Source of the DNA: Thermoplasmatales archaeon
GTDB taxonomy: Archaea > Thermoplasmatota > Thermoplasmata > Thermoplasmatales > Thermoplasmataceae
Direction of reading: 5' to 3'
Length of the DNA: 64,000 nucleotides
Assembly: GCA_027366585.1 (NCBI GenBank)
Contig: DAHXNF010000030.1
Coordinates: 1-64,000 of the forward strand
Shown here: in pieces, positions 40,565-49,482 of the stretch
Layout: each line of letters begins with the position of its first letter
Numbering within the stretch: the first letter of the stretch is position 1
Translations under genes and position numbers: made by a program
The notes under the pieces: generated by a model
Told to the model about the DNA's origin: nothing
Database searches by the model: none
Seen by the model: only the letters and a program-made list of their open reading frames with translations

Positions 40565-41709
40565 TTGGAAGCCTTGAGCATCTCTCTGGCAATGATGACC
40601 CTCTGAATCTGGTTAGTGCCCTCATAGATCTGCGTTATCTTTGCATCCCGCATATGCCGCTCCGCATCGAAGTCTGTCGTATATCCGTATCCGCCGAAAA
40701 GCTGCACGCAGTCCGTTGTGATACGCATCGCGGAGTCGGAGGCATGCAACTTGGCCATGGATGACTCCATGATACATGATTCATGCTTGTCCCACTTCGA
40801 AGCTGCATTATATGTAAGAAGGCGGGACGCTTCAAGTTCGGTGCCCATCTCGGCAAGCATGAACTGAATGCCCTCGAATTCTGCGATCGCCTTTCCAAAC
40901 TGTTTCCTCTCCTTGATGTAAGCCATGGCCTCGTCAAGCGCACCCTGTGCTATGCCAACTGCCTGTGCAGCGATTCCTATCCTTCCTGCGTCGAGTGTTT
41001 CCATGACTACCCTGAATCCATCATCTTCCGATCCTACGATGTTTTCGACCGGAATAACTGCATCCTCAAACACTATTTCCACTGTGCTAGATCCACGGAT
41101 GCCCATCTTGTGGATATCCCTGCTTATCCTTATGCCAGGATAGCTTGATTCGGCCACAAACGTCGTTATTCCCCGGTGACCCTTTGATGGATCGGTTACA
41201 GCGTCAAAGACAAAGAATTCTGCTATTCTGCCGTTTGAGACAAAAATCTTCGAACCGTTAACGATATAGTTGGATCCTTTCCTGACGGCCCTGGTCTTGA
41301 TCGAGGCCGCATCGCTTCCTGCTCCCGGTTCCGTTATTGCGAGCCCGCCGACGCTCCCCCTGGCAACCCGCGAGAGATATTTCTTCTTTAGTTCTTCACT
41401 TCCAAACATGAGGAGCGGTTCTGCGAAAAGGGTGAGCGCTCCATCCAGTACTAAGGCAGTACTTGGGCATGCCCTGGATATTTCCTCGATGACCCTGACC
41501 AGGAAGGAGAAACTCAATGAGTTTCCTCCATACTCTTCCGGTATGTATGAAGAAAAGAGTCCCATGTCGATCATCTTATTGATGAGTTCTTTCGGGACGT
41601 TGGCTTCCTCGTCTATCTTCCTTGCAATTGGTCTTATCTCTTTATCAGCAAATTCCCTGACGTATGAAAGCACGTCGTTTTCAAGGGCAATCTTTTCTTC
41701 ATTCACCAT
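40561..41709 (-). CDS. acd: Acyl-CoA dehydrogenase
   Basis: FAD-dependent alpha,beta-dehydrogenation of acyl-CoA, first step of beta-oxidation or of branched-chain amino acid breakdown. 382 aa. ITEPGAGSDAASI (FAD contact), ERKQFGKAIAEF, and QLFGGYGYTTDFDAERHMRD followed by YEGTNQIQR (catalytic glutamate position) are all present. The chain length preference cannot be told. No electron-transfer flavoprotein gene is in the window. Confidence 0.95.
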   Translation of the reverse strand: MVNEEKIALENDVLSYVREFADKEIRPIARKIDEEANVPKELINKMIDMGLFSSYIPEEYGGNSLSFSFLVRVIEEISRACPSTALVLDGALTLFAEPLLMFGSEELKKKYLSRVARGSVGGLAITEPGAGSDAASIKTRAVRKGSNYIVNGSKIFVSNGRIAEFFVFDAVTDPSKGHRGITTFVAESSYPGIRISRDIHKMGIRGSSTVEIVFEDAVIPVENIVGSEDDGFRVVMETLDAGRIGIAAQAVGIAQGALDEAMAYIKERKQFGKAIAEFEGIQFMLAEMGTELEASRLLTYNAASKWDKHESCIMESSMAKLHASDSAMRITTDCVQLFGGYGYTTDFDAERHMRDAKITQIYEGTNQIQRVIIAREMLKASK

Positions 41710-41758
41710 GATTAGCGAAATGTGAATGTGAATTAATTGTTTTTCTCTATCTGGAGAA

Positions 41759-42343
41759 TTACTGCTTTAGCTCAGCTTTGAGCGTTTTTAGCAGTTCTTC
41801 CGGCACACGGGCGCTTTCTGCGTAGTTGGGATGCCTTGTCTCGATGAATGCGTTCCTGCAGTTCAAGAAAGCTTCCTTCTCTGAATCCAGGAACCTGAAT
41901 TTCAGGTACTGAAGAGTGGATTCAAGTGTCTCCGTGGATCTCCCCTCTTCAGGCGTTGCCTTCAGCGATTGATCATCGAATGCCAGATATACCATCTTCT
42001 CGATTCCCGCGAGCTTTGGCATGCCGCTAAGCATCGCCTTTTCATCAGGGAATTCAATGAACATTGTAACGCTCAATTCGTTGCGGTCCGGAAGGATTTC
42101 GCTATAGATGTTGATCAGGTCCTGGATATCTGCCTTATCGTAAATCCTTTCGAGAAAGATCATCTCGTTTATCTGATTCACAACGATCTTTGGATGCTCG
42201 AAAAGAAAGCTGAATGTCCTTGTGACAAGCCGCCTGCCATTTTCAATCGCAATCACGTCACGGTACTCTGCATCCCTCACTTTCTCGTACTCATCGGGCG
42301 TATACAGGTCTTCCGGCTGTATTGGATGCATAAAAGAGCTCAC
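41759..42343 (-). CDS. DUF3501 family protein
   Basis: 194 aa. EYRDVIAIENGRRL, FSFLFEHPKIVVNQINEM and the ELSVTMFIEFPDE block match DUF3501, a family that in bacteria sits beside rubrerythrin and an iron-sulfur oxidoreductase. Here it overlaps the rubrerythrin stop by 4 nt, the same pairing, but the iron-sulfur partner is missing. Activity unknown; oxidative-stress role inferred from context. Confidence 0.8.
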   Translation of the reverse strand: MSSFMHPIQPEDLYTPDEYEKVRDAEYRDVIAIENGRRLVTRTFSFLFEHPKIVVNQINEMIFLERIYDKADIQDLINIYSEILPDRNELSVTMFIEFPDEKAMLSGMPKLAGIEKMVYLAFDDQSLKATPEEGRSTETLESTLQYLKFRFLDSEKEAFLNCRNAFIETRHPNYAESARVPEELLKTLKAELKQ

Positions 42344-42774
42344 GGTGAGTTCAATGATGCAAGTGTCTTCTCGTATTTTGCAGCATGAGATTTCTCAGCC
42401 TTGGAAAGAACCTCGAACCAGTGAGCGATCTCCTCGAATCCCTCTTCCCTTGCGGTTTTCGCGAAGCCTGGATACATCTGGGAGTACTCGTATGTCTCAC
42501 CAGCAATCGCGGATTTCAGGTTCTGTGTTGTTGTTCCTATAGGTTCGCCAGTAACCGGATCTCCAACCTGCTTCAGGTATTTCATGTGGCCAAACGCATG
42601 TGAGGTCTCTCCATCTGCGGTAGATCTGAAAACAGAAGCCACTTCCTGGTAACCTTCCTCATCGGCAGCGAGTGCAAAATAAAGGTATCTCCTGTTAGCC
42701 TGGCTTTCGCCCGCGAATCCCGCCTTCAAGTTGTCTAGCGTTTTGCTATTCTTCAAATCCATGATAATCTGCAT
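42340..42774 (-). CDS. Rubrerythrin-type diiron protein (no rubredoxin domain)
   Basis: Ferritin-like peroxidase fold. Up to 144 aa; the ATG at 42762 (MDLKNSKTL) gives 140 aa and better matches the family. Diiron ligands are visible in GFAGESQANRRY, ADGETSHAFGH, AGETYEYSQMYP and KAEKSHAAKYE. The C-terminal rubredoxin (two CxxC) of classical rubrerythrin is absent and no cysteine is present, so it is of the erythrin/sulerythrin type. First gene of a unit with DUF3501. Confidence 0.92.
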   Translation of the reverse strand: MQIIMDLKNSKTLDNLKAGFAGESQANRRYLYFALAADEEGYQEVASVFRSTADGETSHAFGHMKYLKQVGDPVTGEPIGTTTQNLKSAIAGETYEYSQMYPGFAKTAREEGFEEIAHWFEVLSKAEKSHAAKYEKTLASLNSP

Positions 42775-42841
42775 GTAATCTTACACGGATATTTTAGGCT
42801 TTTCTAATTTTGTTTATATATTATAAAATAACAATTAAAAT

Positions 42842-43993
42842 TCAAATGAATTCGCCTGCCCTGCTTGCAGCGGCGAAGAGTGCTACATATCTTGGTACTT
42901 CAACCTCACCTGCAAGAGAGAAAGTTTCTCCCTTCATCGTTATGTTCATTGGCCTGTTGATTCTAATCATATCTTGCTTTCCGATGAAGATTTCGGGAAT
43001 CGCTGAATCCAGTGGATTGAATGCTTCCAGGTCCGTTAAGGCAATTCTCGTGACTGCAAGTCCGGTCTTTCCATGCAGGCTTCCCGGGAACCTAATGAGC
43101 CTGTGCACATCAGTTGTTACGGGTTCATCGATTTCGCACTTTACCCGGTCTATTGCGGTTCTCGCAATGTCTTCTGATATTTCAAGATCTTGCTTGCCCA
43201 TTGCTGCGTATTTCCTTACTCCCGGGAGGGAAAATGCATCTGCTTTCCTGACGGTGTTACCTTCCAGCCTTACCATCTTGTCTAGGCTGGAAACATACTT
43301 AGCGACCTGGTCATTCTTTTTCAGCAATAGTTTCAGGATACTGTTACTATCCGGTGATCCCCTGGCGACCTCATCAAATACCTTCACAACCTCGTCGTCG
43401 ATAATGGAGAACCACCCTGAAGGGTCTCGTCTGTACGTATCGTGCACCGTTAGCATTGCCGACAAAGATACGCCTTCTCCACGCACTAGATTTGATATCT
43501 CCCTTCTTGAATTTGAATCGAGTGGATAAATGCCCTCGTCCTGTACATGAACATGATATCCCCTTCCGCCTGAAAAATACAGTTTTATTGATTCCTCGTT
43601 GATGCCAAGCATACCAATCAGGAATGTAAAAATCAGCCTCAGCGTGTGCCTCTTAACCTCTCCGAGAATCTGCTCATAAGACATTCCTGATGCACCCGCC
43701 AGGTGATCTGCATCAAGGTCGAAAATCAGTTCTGCGCCTTTCCATCCTTTCTCCTGCATTGATCGTTTTGTTGGTTTATCATAATATGCGAGGCTGTAAT
43801 ACATATGCCTTGGGACCACATCAACAAGAAATTTGCCCAACTCATCCCTCCCTCGAAGGGATCGATGCCTGATCATTGTGCCGCTGAATGGAATGAAGCC
43901 AATTTCCCTGGACCCGAGAAGATCCGGTATCTCATATCTAAGGCTGCGGTAATACTCCCGGAACAACTCCTTAATCCTGCTTTCAGAATCCAT
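42842..43993 (-). CDS. priS: DNA primase small (catalytic) subunit
   Basis: Archaeal/eukaryotic-type primase catalytic subunit that makes primers for replication. 383 aa. Metal-binding aspartates are in IFDLDADH (DLDAD, 92-96). YYRSLRYEIP, YYSLAYYDKP and FSGGRGYHVHV are further signatures. Leaderless from an AT-rich element shared with the divergent sedolisin gene. The large subunit priL is not in the window. Confidence 0.95.
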   Translation of the reverse strand: MDSESRIKELFREYYRSLRYEIPDLLGSREIGFIPFSGTMIRHRSLRGRDELGKFLVDVVPRHMYYSLAYYDKPTKRSMQEKGWKGAELIFDLDADHLAGASGMSYEQILGEVKRHTLRLIFTFLIGMLGINEESIKLYFSGGRGYHVHVQDEGIYPLDSNSRREISNLVRGEGVSLSAMLTVHDTYRRDPSGWFSIIDDEVVKVFDEVARGSPDSNSILKLLLKKNDQVAKYVSSLDKMVRLEGNTVRKADAFSLPGVRKYAAMGKQDLEISEDIARTAIDRVKCEIDEPVTTDVHRLIRFPGSLHGKTGLAVTRIALTDLEAFNPLDSAIPEIFIGKQDMIRINRPMNITMKGETFSLAGEVEVPRYVALFAAASRAGEFI

Positions 43994-44010
43994 CCTTGCC
44001 AGAACATCGA

Positions 44011-44027
44011 TTAATCATATTAATTAG
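44011..44027. promoter_or_regulatory. Shared bidirectional TATA element, priS / sedolisin
   Basis: TTAATCATATTAATTAG, nearly symmetrical, lies midway between the priS ATG (43993, minus) and the sedolisin GTG (44046, plus). Its centre is 26-27 nt from each start codon, the usual distance for leaderless messages on both sides. Confidence 0.55.
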
Positions 44028-44045
44028 ATTTGTATTCAGGTTGAA

Positions 44046-47000
44046 GTGAATAAACTTATACCCGCCCTGATCTTGGTTGCATTAGTCGCACCTGGACTTG
44101 CTTTCATGACTCATTCAGGCACTTCCTCAATTCATTCAAACGAATTGCGGGTTTACACCCCACAGGAAGTGAATTCGAATTTTACGACCCTCCAGTTGTT
44201 CTCCTCCAATCCTGACGTAACATTTCCACTCCTTTCAAAGATTTCCAGTGGTTCATTCACCAAGGTAGTGTCATATGGCTTCGTTGAGAAGTTGACTTTT
44301 CCCTCATCGAGAGCGACAGACATTGCCAGCGAGATATCACTTGCTTCGAAAATGGGGGGTTCTCTGTCATATTTGAACACCACAACTCCCTTCATTCCAT
44401 ATGTTTCTTATTTTCCATCCCAAAGTTCATCAGGTTATTATACCCCTCAGAATATCTACCAGGCATACTCATTCAATTCTTCCAACGCAGAGGGGATAAC
44501 GGGCAACGGTACCAGCATCGCCATTGTGGATGCTTACGGTGACCCTCTGCTTCAATACGATATCTCTGCCTTTGATAACTTAACTGGCCTCCCGCCAGTT
44601 CAGCTTCAAACAATCTACATGAATAATACACCCAATGCCTATAACCAGAGTTGGGCAGTAGAGACGGCACTGGATGTTGAATGGGCTCATGCTTCTGCTC
44701 CGGGAGCCAAGATAATTCTCGTAATCACTCAGGATGCACAGGCATCACTTACGGATGCTCTCAGTTATGTGATATCCAGGCATGTTTCCAGCATAATATC
44801 CCTTAGCTGGGGTCAAGCGGAAGCAAGCGTTGGCTCAAGTTCGCTTAATTCCGAGAATTCAATGTTCAGGCTGGCAGCCCAGGATGGGATAACCGTTCTT
44901 GCTGCCAGCGGCGATCTTGGGGCTTATGATGGCACCAAATCACTGAACGTGAACTTTCCTGCAAGCGATCCCTACGTACTCGGAGTTGGAGGAACATCGC
45001 TTGACTACAATAACGGGAAATATGTGGAGACTGCATGGGGCGGCAACCAGAGTGGCTCTTCCTATGGCAGTGGAGGCGGTGTCAGTAAATTTTTCGATAG
45101 CCCTTACTGGCAAATTTCTTCCAACATCAATATGACTGCAAGAGGCGTTCCAGACGTTTCGGCAGTTGCTGACAAAAATACCGGTGTTCTGCTCATTGCA
45201 GGTGGAAAGACTTATGTTGCCGGCGGAACAAGTCTTGCCACCCCAATATGGGCTGGTATAGTCAGCAGGATGGAACAGCATCTTGGCTACCCGATTGGTT
45301 ACCTCAACCCGGTTCTTTACCAGATTTACAGATCTCCGCTCTATAAGACAGCGTTCGACGAAGTAACTAGCGGTGGCAACGGGTATTATACCGCTGGCCC
45401 TGGCTGGAACCCGGTAACAGGACTTGGCTCACCCATCGTGAGCGGATTGATTTCAGCAGTTGCAGAGATAAAGTCAGACTATGGCTCGATGGTGAAATTC
45501 GACAGCGGATATGCATTTTCTTCCTTAAACGGGACGCTTTCAATCCCGGATGTTGCGCAGAGCAACTTATCATTGAATGGTACCGTGTTCTACTACCTTT
45601 CCATGTACTATTCCAGCACCTCGTACCTGAGATTTGGCATAGCATTGAATTCGTCCGGCGTGTATGACAGGTTCTCAGAAGTTGATGGGTCTGTCGCTTA
45701 CAGTGATACCAAGTACCTGGGCTCACTTAAGAGCAATATAAGTTTAAGTTACAAGCTAGAACTGGACTACAATGGAAGCTATGCGACAACAGGACTTAAT
45801 GGCGCTCTCACCGGAACTTATCCGATCATGCAGGCTTATTCCGGCAGTTCTGCCCCTGCACTGGGAGTTGAGATAATTAATCCAGTTGATAATCTCACAG
45901 TTATTCCTGATGCCAATTTTTCGTCTGTTGCTTTGCTGAACTCATCCGGGATATCATTACCGCTTAAGGCGTATCAGATGCACTATTCAGGAATTGCTGG
46001 TGATTCCAGATATTCAACGATAAACATTGCTCAGAACGGCACTGATTTTTTCTTAAGTTCCGGGAACAATACTGCGGACTCATTTCTCGATGGGGCCACA
46101 TCTGCTGGCCCGTGCATAATTTATTCCACGGTATACTCGAGCCATCCGACCCTTACCTTCAACCTTTCCACCCCCGAGACAGTACTTTATTGGAAAGTCA
46201 ATGGATCAGATGCAACATCAAATGTTATTCAGTTCACCAACCCGGGGATTTATAACGTGACCGCTGACTTCGAAGGAGGGAATGTTTCAAGAGAGGTGGT
46301 GGTTCCGCGCATACTAAAATCAGATCTGAGGGTGTATAACCATTACCCATTCTATATCCCACAAGTATCGTACGTTGTGGATCATTCCCTAAATGGAAAT
46401 GGCCTGATAGGATCCAACCTCTCCATTTACGGATTCAGTGGTATTAACACGTTATCCGTGAACGCCTCGGGATATTATCAGTCTAATATTTCATTTGCGG
46501 GTGGATCAAAGTTGGATGTCAATTTGACACCTGCTAATGCAAGCATCAGTATCTTCGTTTTTGCTGGTAATTCGTCGGTTAATCTGAATGGTAGCATATT
46601 GATAGGAAGATCAGGTTTTTATCATGATTCTGTTATGCCGGGCACATACTTCGTCAATGTATCTGCGCCAGGGTTCTATAGCAGGAATAGCACTTATGAG
46701 CTGTCTCCTGGACATAATTACAGCTTCCAGTATATCCTGATACCTACGGAACAGGTTTATTCGCTTCAGGGAATCATAACAGATGCTGTACATAAGTTCC
46801 CAATCCAGGGAGTCGAGGTGAGTTCCGGCGGTAAGATATATGGGTATAGTAATGACACAGGGTTTTACGAGATCTTCGCTCCACCCGGATCTTATAATTT
46901 CACTTTCTCCAAAGACTACTATAACTCCACGATAATTAATGAGCACCTGACAAGCAACCTCACAGAGAATGTAGGCTTGTTTCCGACCTCGGTAAACGTT

Positions 47001-47393
47001 TCTGAGGTGTATCTCGCGGGTGTGAGTTTCTTCTTCCCAATAGGGTATCTCTCTCTTTACGTATCATGGACGCTTCCGAGCCAGCCCGGAGTCAGTGAAT
47101 TCAGGATAGATTATTCAACGAATGCAAATATGTCCGGATTCAGCTATGTAGTAGTCCCTGCAACTTCAAGCTACACAATCCTGTTTCCGGTTACACCTGC
47201 TGCAACCTATTACGTACAGGTACTATCTATTCTTGCATCAAACCAGATAGTCGCAAGCAAGATATTCACATTGAATGCTGTATCACTTCCGGACGTTCTT
47301 ATAAACATCGCCATGTACGTTGCAATAATAACCTATCTTGTAGTGGCGGTACGGATATTGCGAAGGGCATTCAAGAAAAAGAAGATTGTCTAG
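44046..47393 (+). CDS. Sedolisin-family (S53) surface protease with C-terminal membrane anchor
   Basis: Serine-carboxyl protease active at acid pH. 1115 aa. A signal sequence (residues 3-20) is followed by a partial pro-region and the S53 domain with Glu206 and Asp210 (AVETALDVEW), oxyanion Asp290 (AASGD) and Ser396 (GGTSLATP). The Ca-site region is near GWNPVTGLGSP. After about residue 475 comes a long beta-rich, N-glycosylation-prone stalk, a carboxypeptidase-regulatory-like repeat near 915-960 (IQGVEVSSGGKIYGYSNDTG), a fibronectin-like unit (ISWTLP-type, about 1015-1080), and a final membrane helix with a basic tail (RRAFKKKKIV). GTG start placed by the promoter. Probably a cell-surface peptidase for nutrition. 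Confidence 0.92.
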   Translation: MNKLIPALILVALVAPGLAFMTHSGTSSIHSNELRVYTPQEVNSNFTTLQLFSSNPDVTFPLLSKISSGSFTKVVSYGFVEKLTFPSSRATDIASEISLASKMGGSLSYLNTTTPFIPYVSYFPSQSSSGYYTPQNIYQAYSFNSSNAEGITGNGTSIAIVDAYGDPLLQYDISAFDNLTGLPPVQLQTIYMNNTPNAYNQSWAVETALDVEWAHASAPGAKIILVITQDAQASLTDALSYVISRHVSSIISLSWGQAEASVGSSSLNSENSMFRLAAQDGITVLAASGDLGAYDGTKSLNVNFPASDPYVLGVGGTSLDYNNGKYVETAWGGNQSGSSYGSGGGVSKFFDSPYWQISSNINMTARGVPDVSAVADKNTGVLLIAGGKTYVAGGTSLATPIWAGIVSRMEQHLGYPIGYLNPVLYQIYRSPLYKTAFDEVTSGGNGYYTAGPGWNPVTGLGSPIVSGLISAVAEIKSDYGSMVKFDSGYAFSSLNGTLSIPDVAQSNLSLNGTVFYYLSMYYSSTSYLRFGIALNSSGVYDRFSEVDGSVAYSDTKYLGSLKSNISLSYKLELDYNGSYATTGLNGALTGTYPIMQAYSGSSAPALGVEIINPVDNLTVIPDANFSSVALLNSSGISLPLKAYQMHYSGIAGDSRYSTINIAQNGTDFFLSSGNNTADSFLDGATSAGPCIIYSTVYSSHPTLTFNLSTPETVLYWKVNGSDATSNVIQFTNPGIYNVTADFEGGNVSREVVVPRILKSDLRVYNHYPFYIPQVSYVVDHSLNGNGLIGSNLSIYGFSGINTLSVNASGYYQSNISFAGGSKLDVNLTPANASISIFVFAGNSSVNLNGSILIGRSGFYHDSVMPGTYFVNVSAPGFYSRNSTYELSPGHNYSFQYILIPTEQVYSLQGIITDAVHKFPIQGVEVSSGGKIYGYSNDTGFYEIFAPPGSYNFTFSKDYYNSTIINEHLTSNLTENVGLFPTSVNVSEVYLAGVSFFFPIGYLSLYVSWTLPSQPGVSEFRIDYSTNANMSGFSYVVVPATSSYTILFPVTPAATYYVQVLSILASNQIVASKIFTLNAVSLPDVLINIAMYVAIITYLVVAVRILRRAFKKKKIV

Positions 47394-48412
47394 AGCTCTT
47401 TCCTGATTTCGTTCACTGCATCAACCATATTTTTCAGTTTTGCATAGCCTATTTCCCTGGATCGGGTTCGAAGGCCACAGTCAGGGTTGATACGGATCAT
47501 CCTGGGGTCGCCGATAGCACCCATAGCATATTTAATCCGATCCTCGATCAACTGCACTGGTTCCACGTAATCAACATGAACATCGGTCACACCGATACCG
47601 ATGAATTTAGTGCTGTCTATATCCCATAGGTTCTTCAGCTCCGCGAAAGCCTTCCTGTGTTCTCCGGACAACCCAAGCTCATTGGTATCCCTGTTCGCGA
47701 ATTCCAGGTTGTATCCATGGAGCTTCAGGTCAGCCCCCCTTTCAAATAACATACTGTAATCGGCACTGTAACATACATGTATGGAGAATTCACAGCCATT
47801 TATTCCCTCTATTGCCCTGTTGACGGATTCAACCACCATGTCCATTTCTGCCGGATGAGTAGTTGCAGCGGGTTCATCTATCTGGATCTCGAAGACCTCC
47901 GACCTGGACCTGGACCAGATTCCCTGAAGATGCCTTATTTCATCCCTCAGGATGTCAGCGAAGGCGAGTGCCAGTTCCCTTTTATCCCTGTAATGCTCAT
48001 TGAATGACCAGTCCGCCATGGTGTATGGGCCAGTTATCGGGAATTTAATCTTCTTCCTGGCATTGTTCATTATGAATATCAGTTCATCATCATGGAAGCT
48101 TTCCTTTCTCCTTATAGCAGAAACAACGCTCCCCTTACGATAATACCTGTTATCAAAGGATCGCACAGGGCCATAGAACTTTACTCCTTCAAGTGAGGCG
48201 GCAACATGCTCGTACATTTCCCACCTGTACATTTCACCAGCAACACCAATGTTGTCCAAGCCTGCCTTGTTGAACAGGTCAAGCGTCTCAAGTGCTGCCC
48301 TTTCCTTGAGCCTTGAAAGCTCCATGGGCGGGGCTTTTCTGAAGACAGAACTGAGATACTGGGGTTTCCTGAAGCTACCTATCTCCTGTGTTATGAGGAT
48401 GTCATTTTTCAT
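47390..48412 (-). CDS. metE: Methionine synthase, core (C-terminal MetE-like) subunit
   Basis: Cobalamin-independent methyl transfer to homocysteine. 340 aa, equal to the catalytic half of bacterial MetE (about 750 aa). Zinc/homocysteine residues are seen in IQIDEPA, FSIHVCYSAD (His, Cys) and NPDCGLRTRS (Cys). Archaeal core enzymes are thought to take methyl groups from donors other than methyl-folate. Starts directly after the stop of the next gene and so is translationally linked to it. Convergent 4-nt overlap with the sedolisin gene. Confidence 0.9.
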   Translation of the reverse strand: MKNDILITQEIGSFRKPQYLSSVFRKAPPMELSRLKERAALETLDLFNKAGLDNIGVAGEMYRWEMYEHVAASLEGVKFYGPVRSFDNRYYRKGSVVSAIRRKESFHDDELIFIMNNARKKIKFPITGPYTMADWSFNEHYRDKRELALAFADILRDEIRHLQGIWSRSRSEVFEIQIDEPAATTHPAEMDMVVESVNRAIEGINGCEFSIHVCYSADYSMLFERGADLKLHGYNLEFANRDTNELGLSGEHRKAFAELKNLWDIDSTKFIGIGVTDVHVDYVEPVQLIEDRIKYAMGAIGDPRMIRINPDCGLRTRSREIGYAKLKNMVDAVNEIRKEL

Positions 48413-49342
48413 TCAATCACCTACCTTTCCGATGATCTGAACCTTCTTGTCTGCAATTATTCTTGGAAGGAAATCCAGGTATTCTGTGTGAGTAACAAGG
48501 ATTTTTTCAATACCAAGAGATGAGGAGGCTTTTGCAGCCCTCTCCCTTAACTTTCGCGGATCTTCAAGAAAAGTGTTCTGCGAATCTATCAGAGCAAATC
48601 CAGGTACCTCGGAATGCTTAGCCGAAACCCTGAGCTCTGCTTCATTCCCGGCAATAAGGCTATAAGGTTTCACCTTCTGGGTTGTACCGAATATTTTTTC
48701 TGTTATTCCATACCGGATGTAGAATACCTGGGCTGAATCAAAAATATCCTGGTATCCATGATATATTGAGGTATCCGGATACGGCTCAAAAAGCAGCAAC
48801 CTCTTCGTTTTGTTTACCTTTATCAAATCCAGGTATATTTCAAGAAGAGAATCCATTATCCTTTCTCTTCTCAGTTCAGGAGAGGCTAATGACATGTTTA
48901 CAAAGCTCTCAATACCGGGGAGGAAATGCACATAATGATCCGTGTTATCGTTCACGTACATGGATCCGGGTAGATGTGAGTCTGGGGTTGAATCCTCCTC
49001 CTTAATCTCACCAATGACAGGATAGCTCTCAATGTAAGGCTGGCGATAAAAAGTATTTGTTTCCCTGTACCTGGAAATCTTCTCGAATGGAGTATCCAGG
49101 GAGAGAGATGCCACCATTCGTAGGATATCCTGCCAGTTGATAAGTGGATCTGTGTAGTAGTTCACCCCAGATTGCCTGAAATAATTGAGGAGATCTCTCT
49201 TTTCGTCGTCCAATAATTTTCCAAGGGAGTGATGATCCAGAGCTTTCCTTTCCCACTTGCTTATGGAAAGTCTTGCCGTCTCTGTCCTCGGATACAAACC
49301 ATATTCTATGCTTTCAATTTTTACCATAATCAGCTTTCCCAT
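48413..49342 (-). CDS. MetE N-terminal-domain-like protein
   Basis: 309 aa with the layout of the N-terminal, catalytically silent barrel of MetE: YGLYPRTETARLSISKWE at the start, VNYYTDPLINWQDIL and FVNMSLASPELRRERI. The sequence is divergent, so the family match is modest. Abuts the core gene (stop then ATG with no gap), so it likely supplies the partner domain. The ATG at 49327 may be the true start. Confidence 0.75.
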   Translation of the reverse strand: MGKLIMVKIESIEYGLYPRTETARLSISKWERKALDHHSLGKLLDDEKRDLLNYFRQSGVNYYTDPLINWQDILRMVASLSLDTPFEKISRYRETNTFYRQPYIESYPVIGEIKEEDSTPDSHLPGSMYVNDNTDHYVHFLPGIESFVNMSLASPELRRERIMDSLLEIYLDLIKVNKTKRLLLFEPYPDTSIYHGYQDIFDSAQVFYIRYGITEKIFGTTQKVKPYSLIAGNEAELRVSAKHSEVPGFALIDSQNTFLEDPRKLRERAAKASSSLGIEKILVTHTEYLDFLPRIIADKKVQIIGKVGD

Positions 49343-49482
49343 TTAAGTGATCCTATCAGGAGCATATCTGCAAACATTCCAGAAGGAAGTAATACGCGCT
49401 TTGCGACATGCGTGACGGACACTATCTTTAATGCACTCATCATTAAAATCAATTGGTGAATGAATAATTACCTCAAGTAATA

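Noticed and set aside
43993-44046. Replication origin beside priS
   Set aside because: The AT-rich gap is only 52 nt, has no origin-recognition-box repeats, and no orc1/cdc6 gene is near; it is better explained as a shared promoter.
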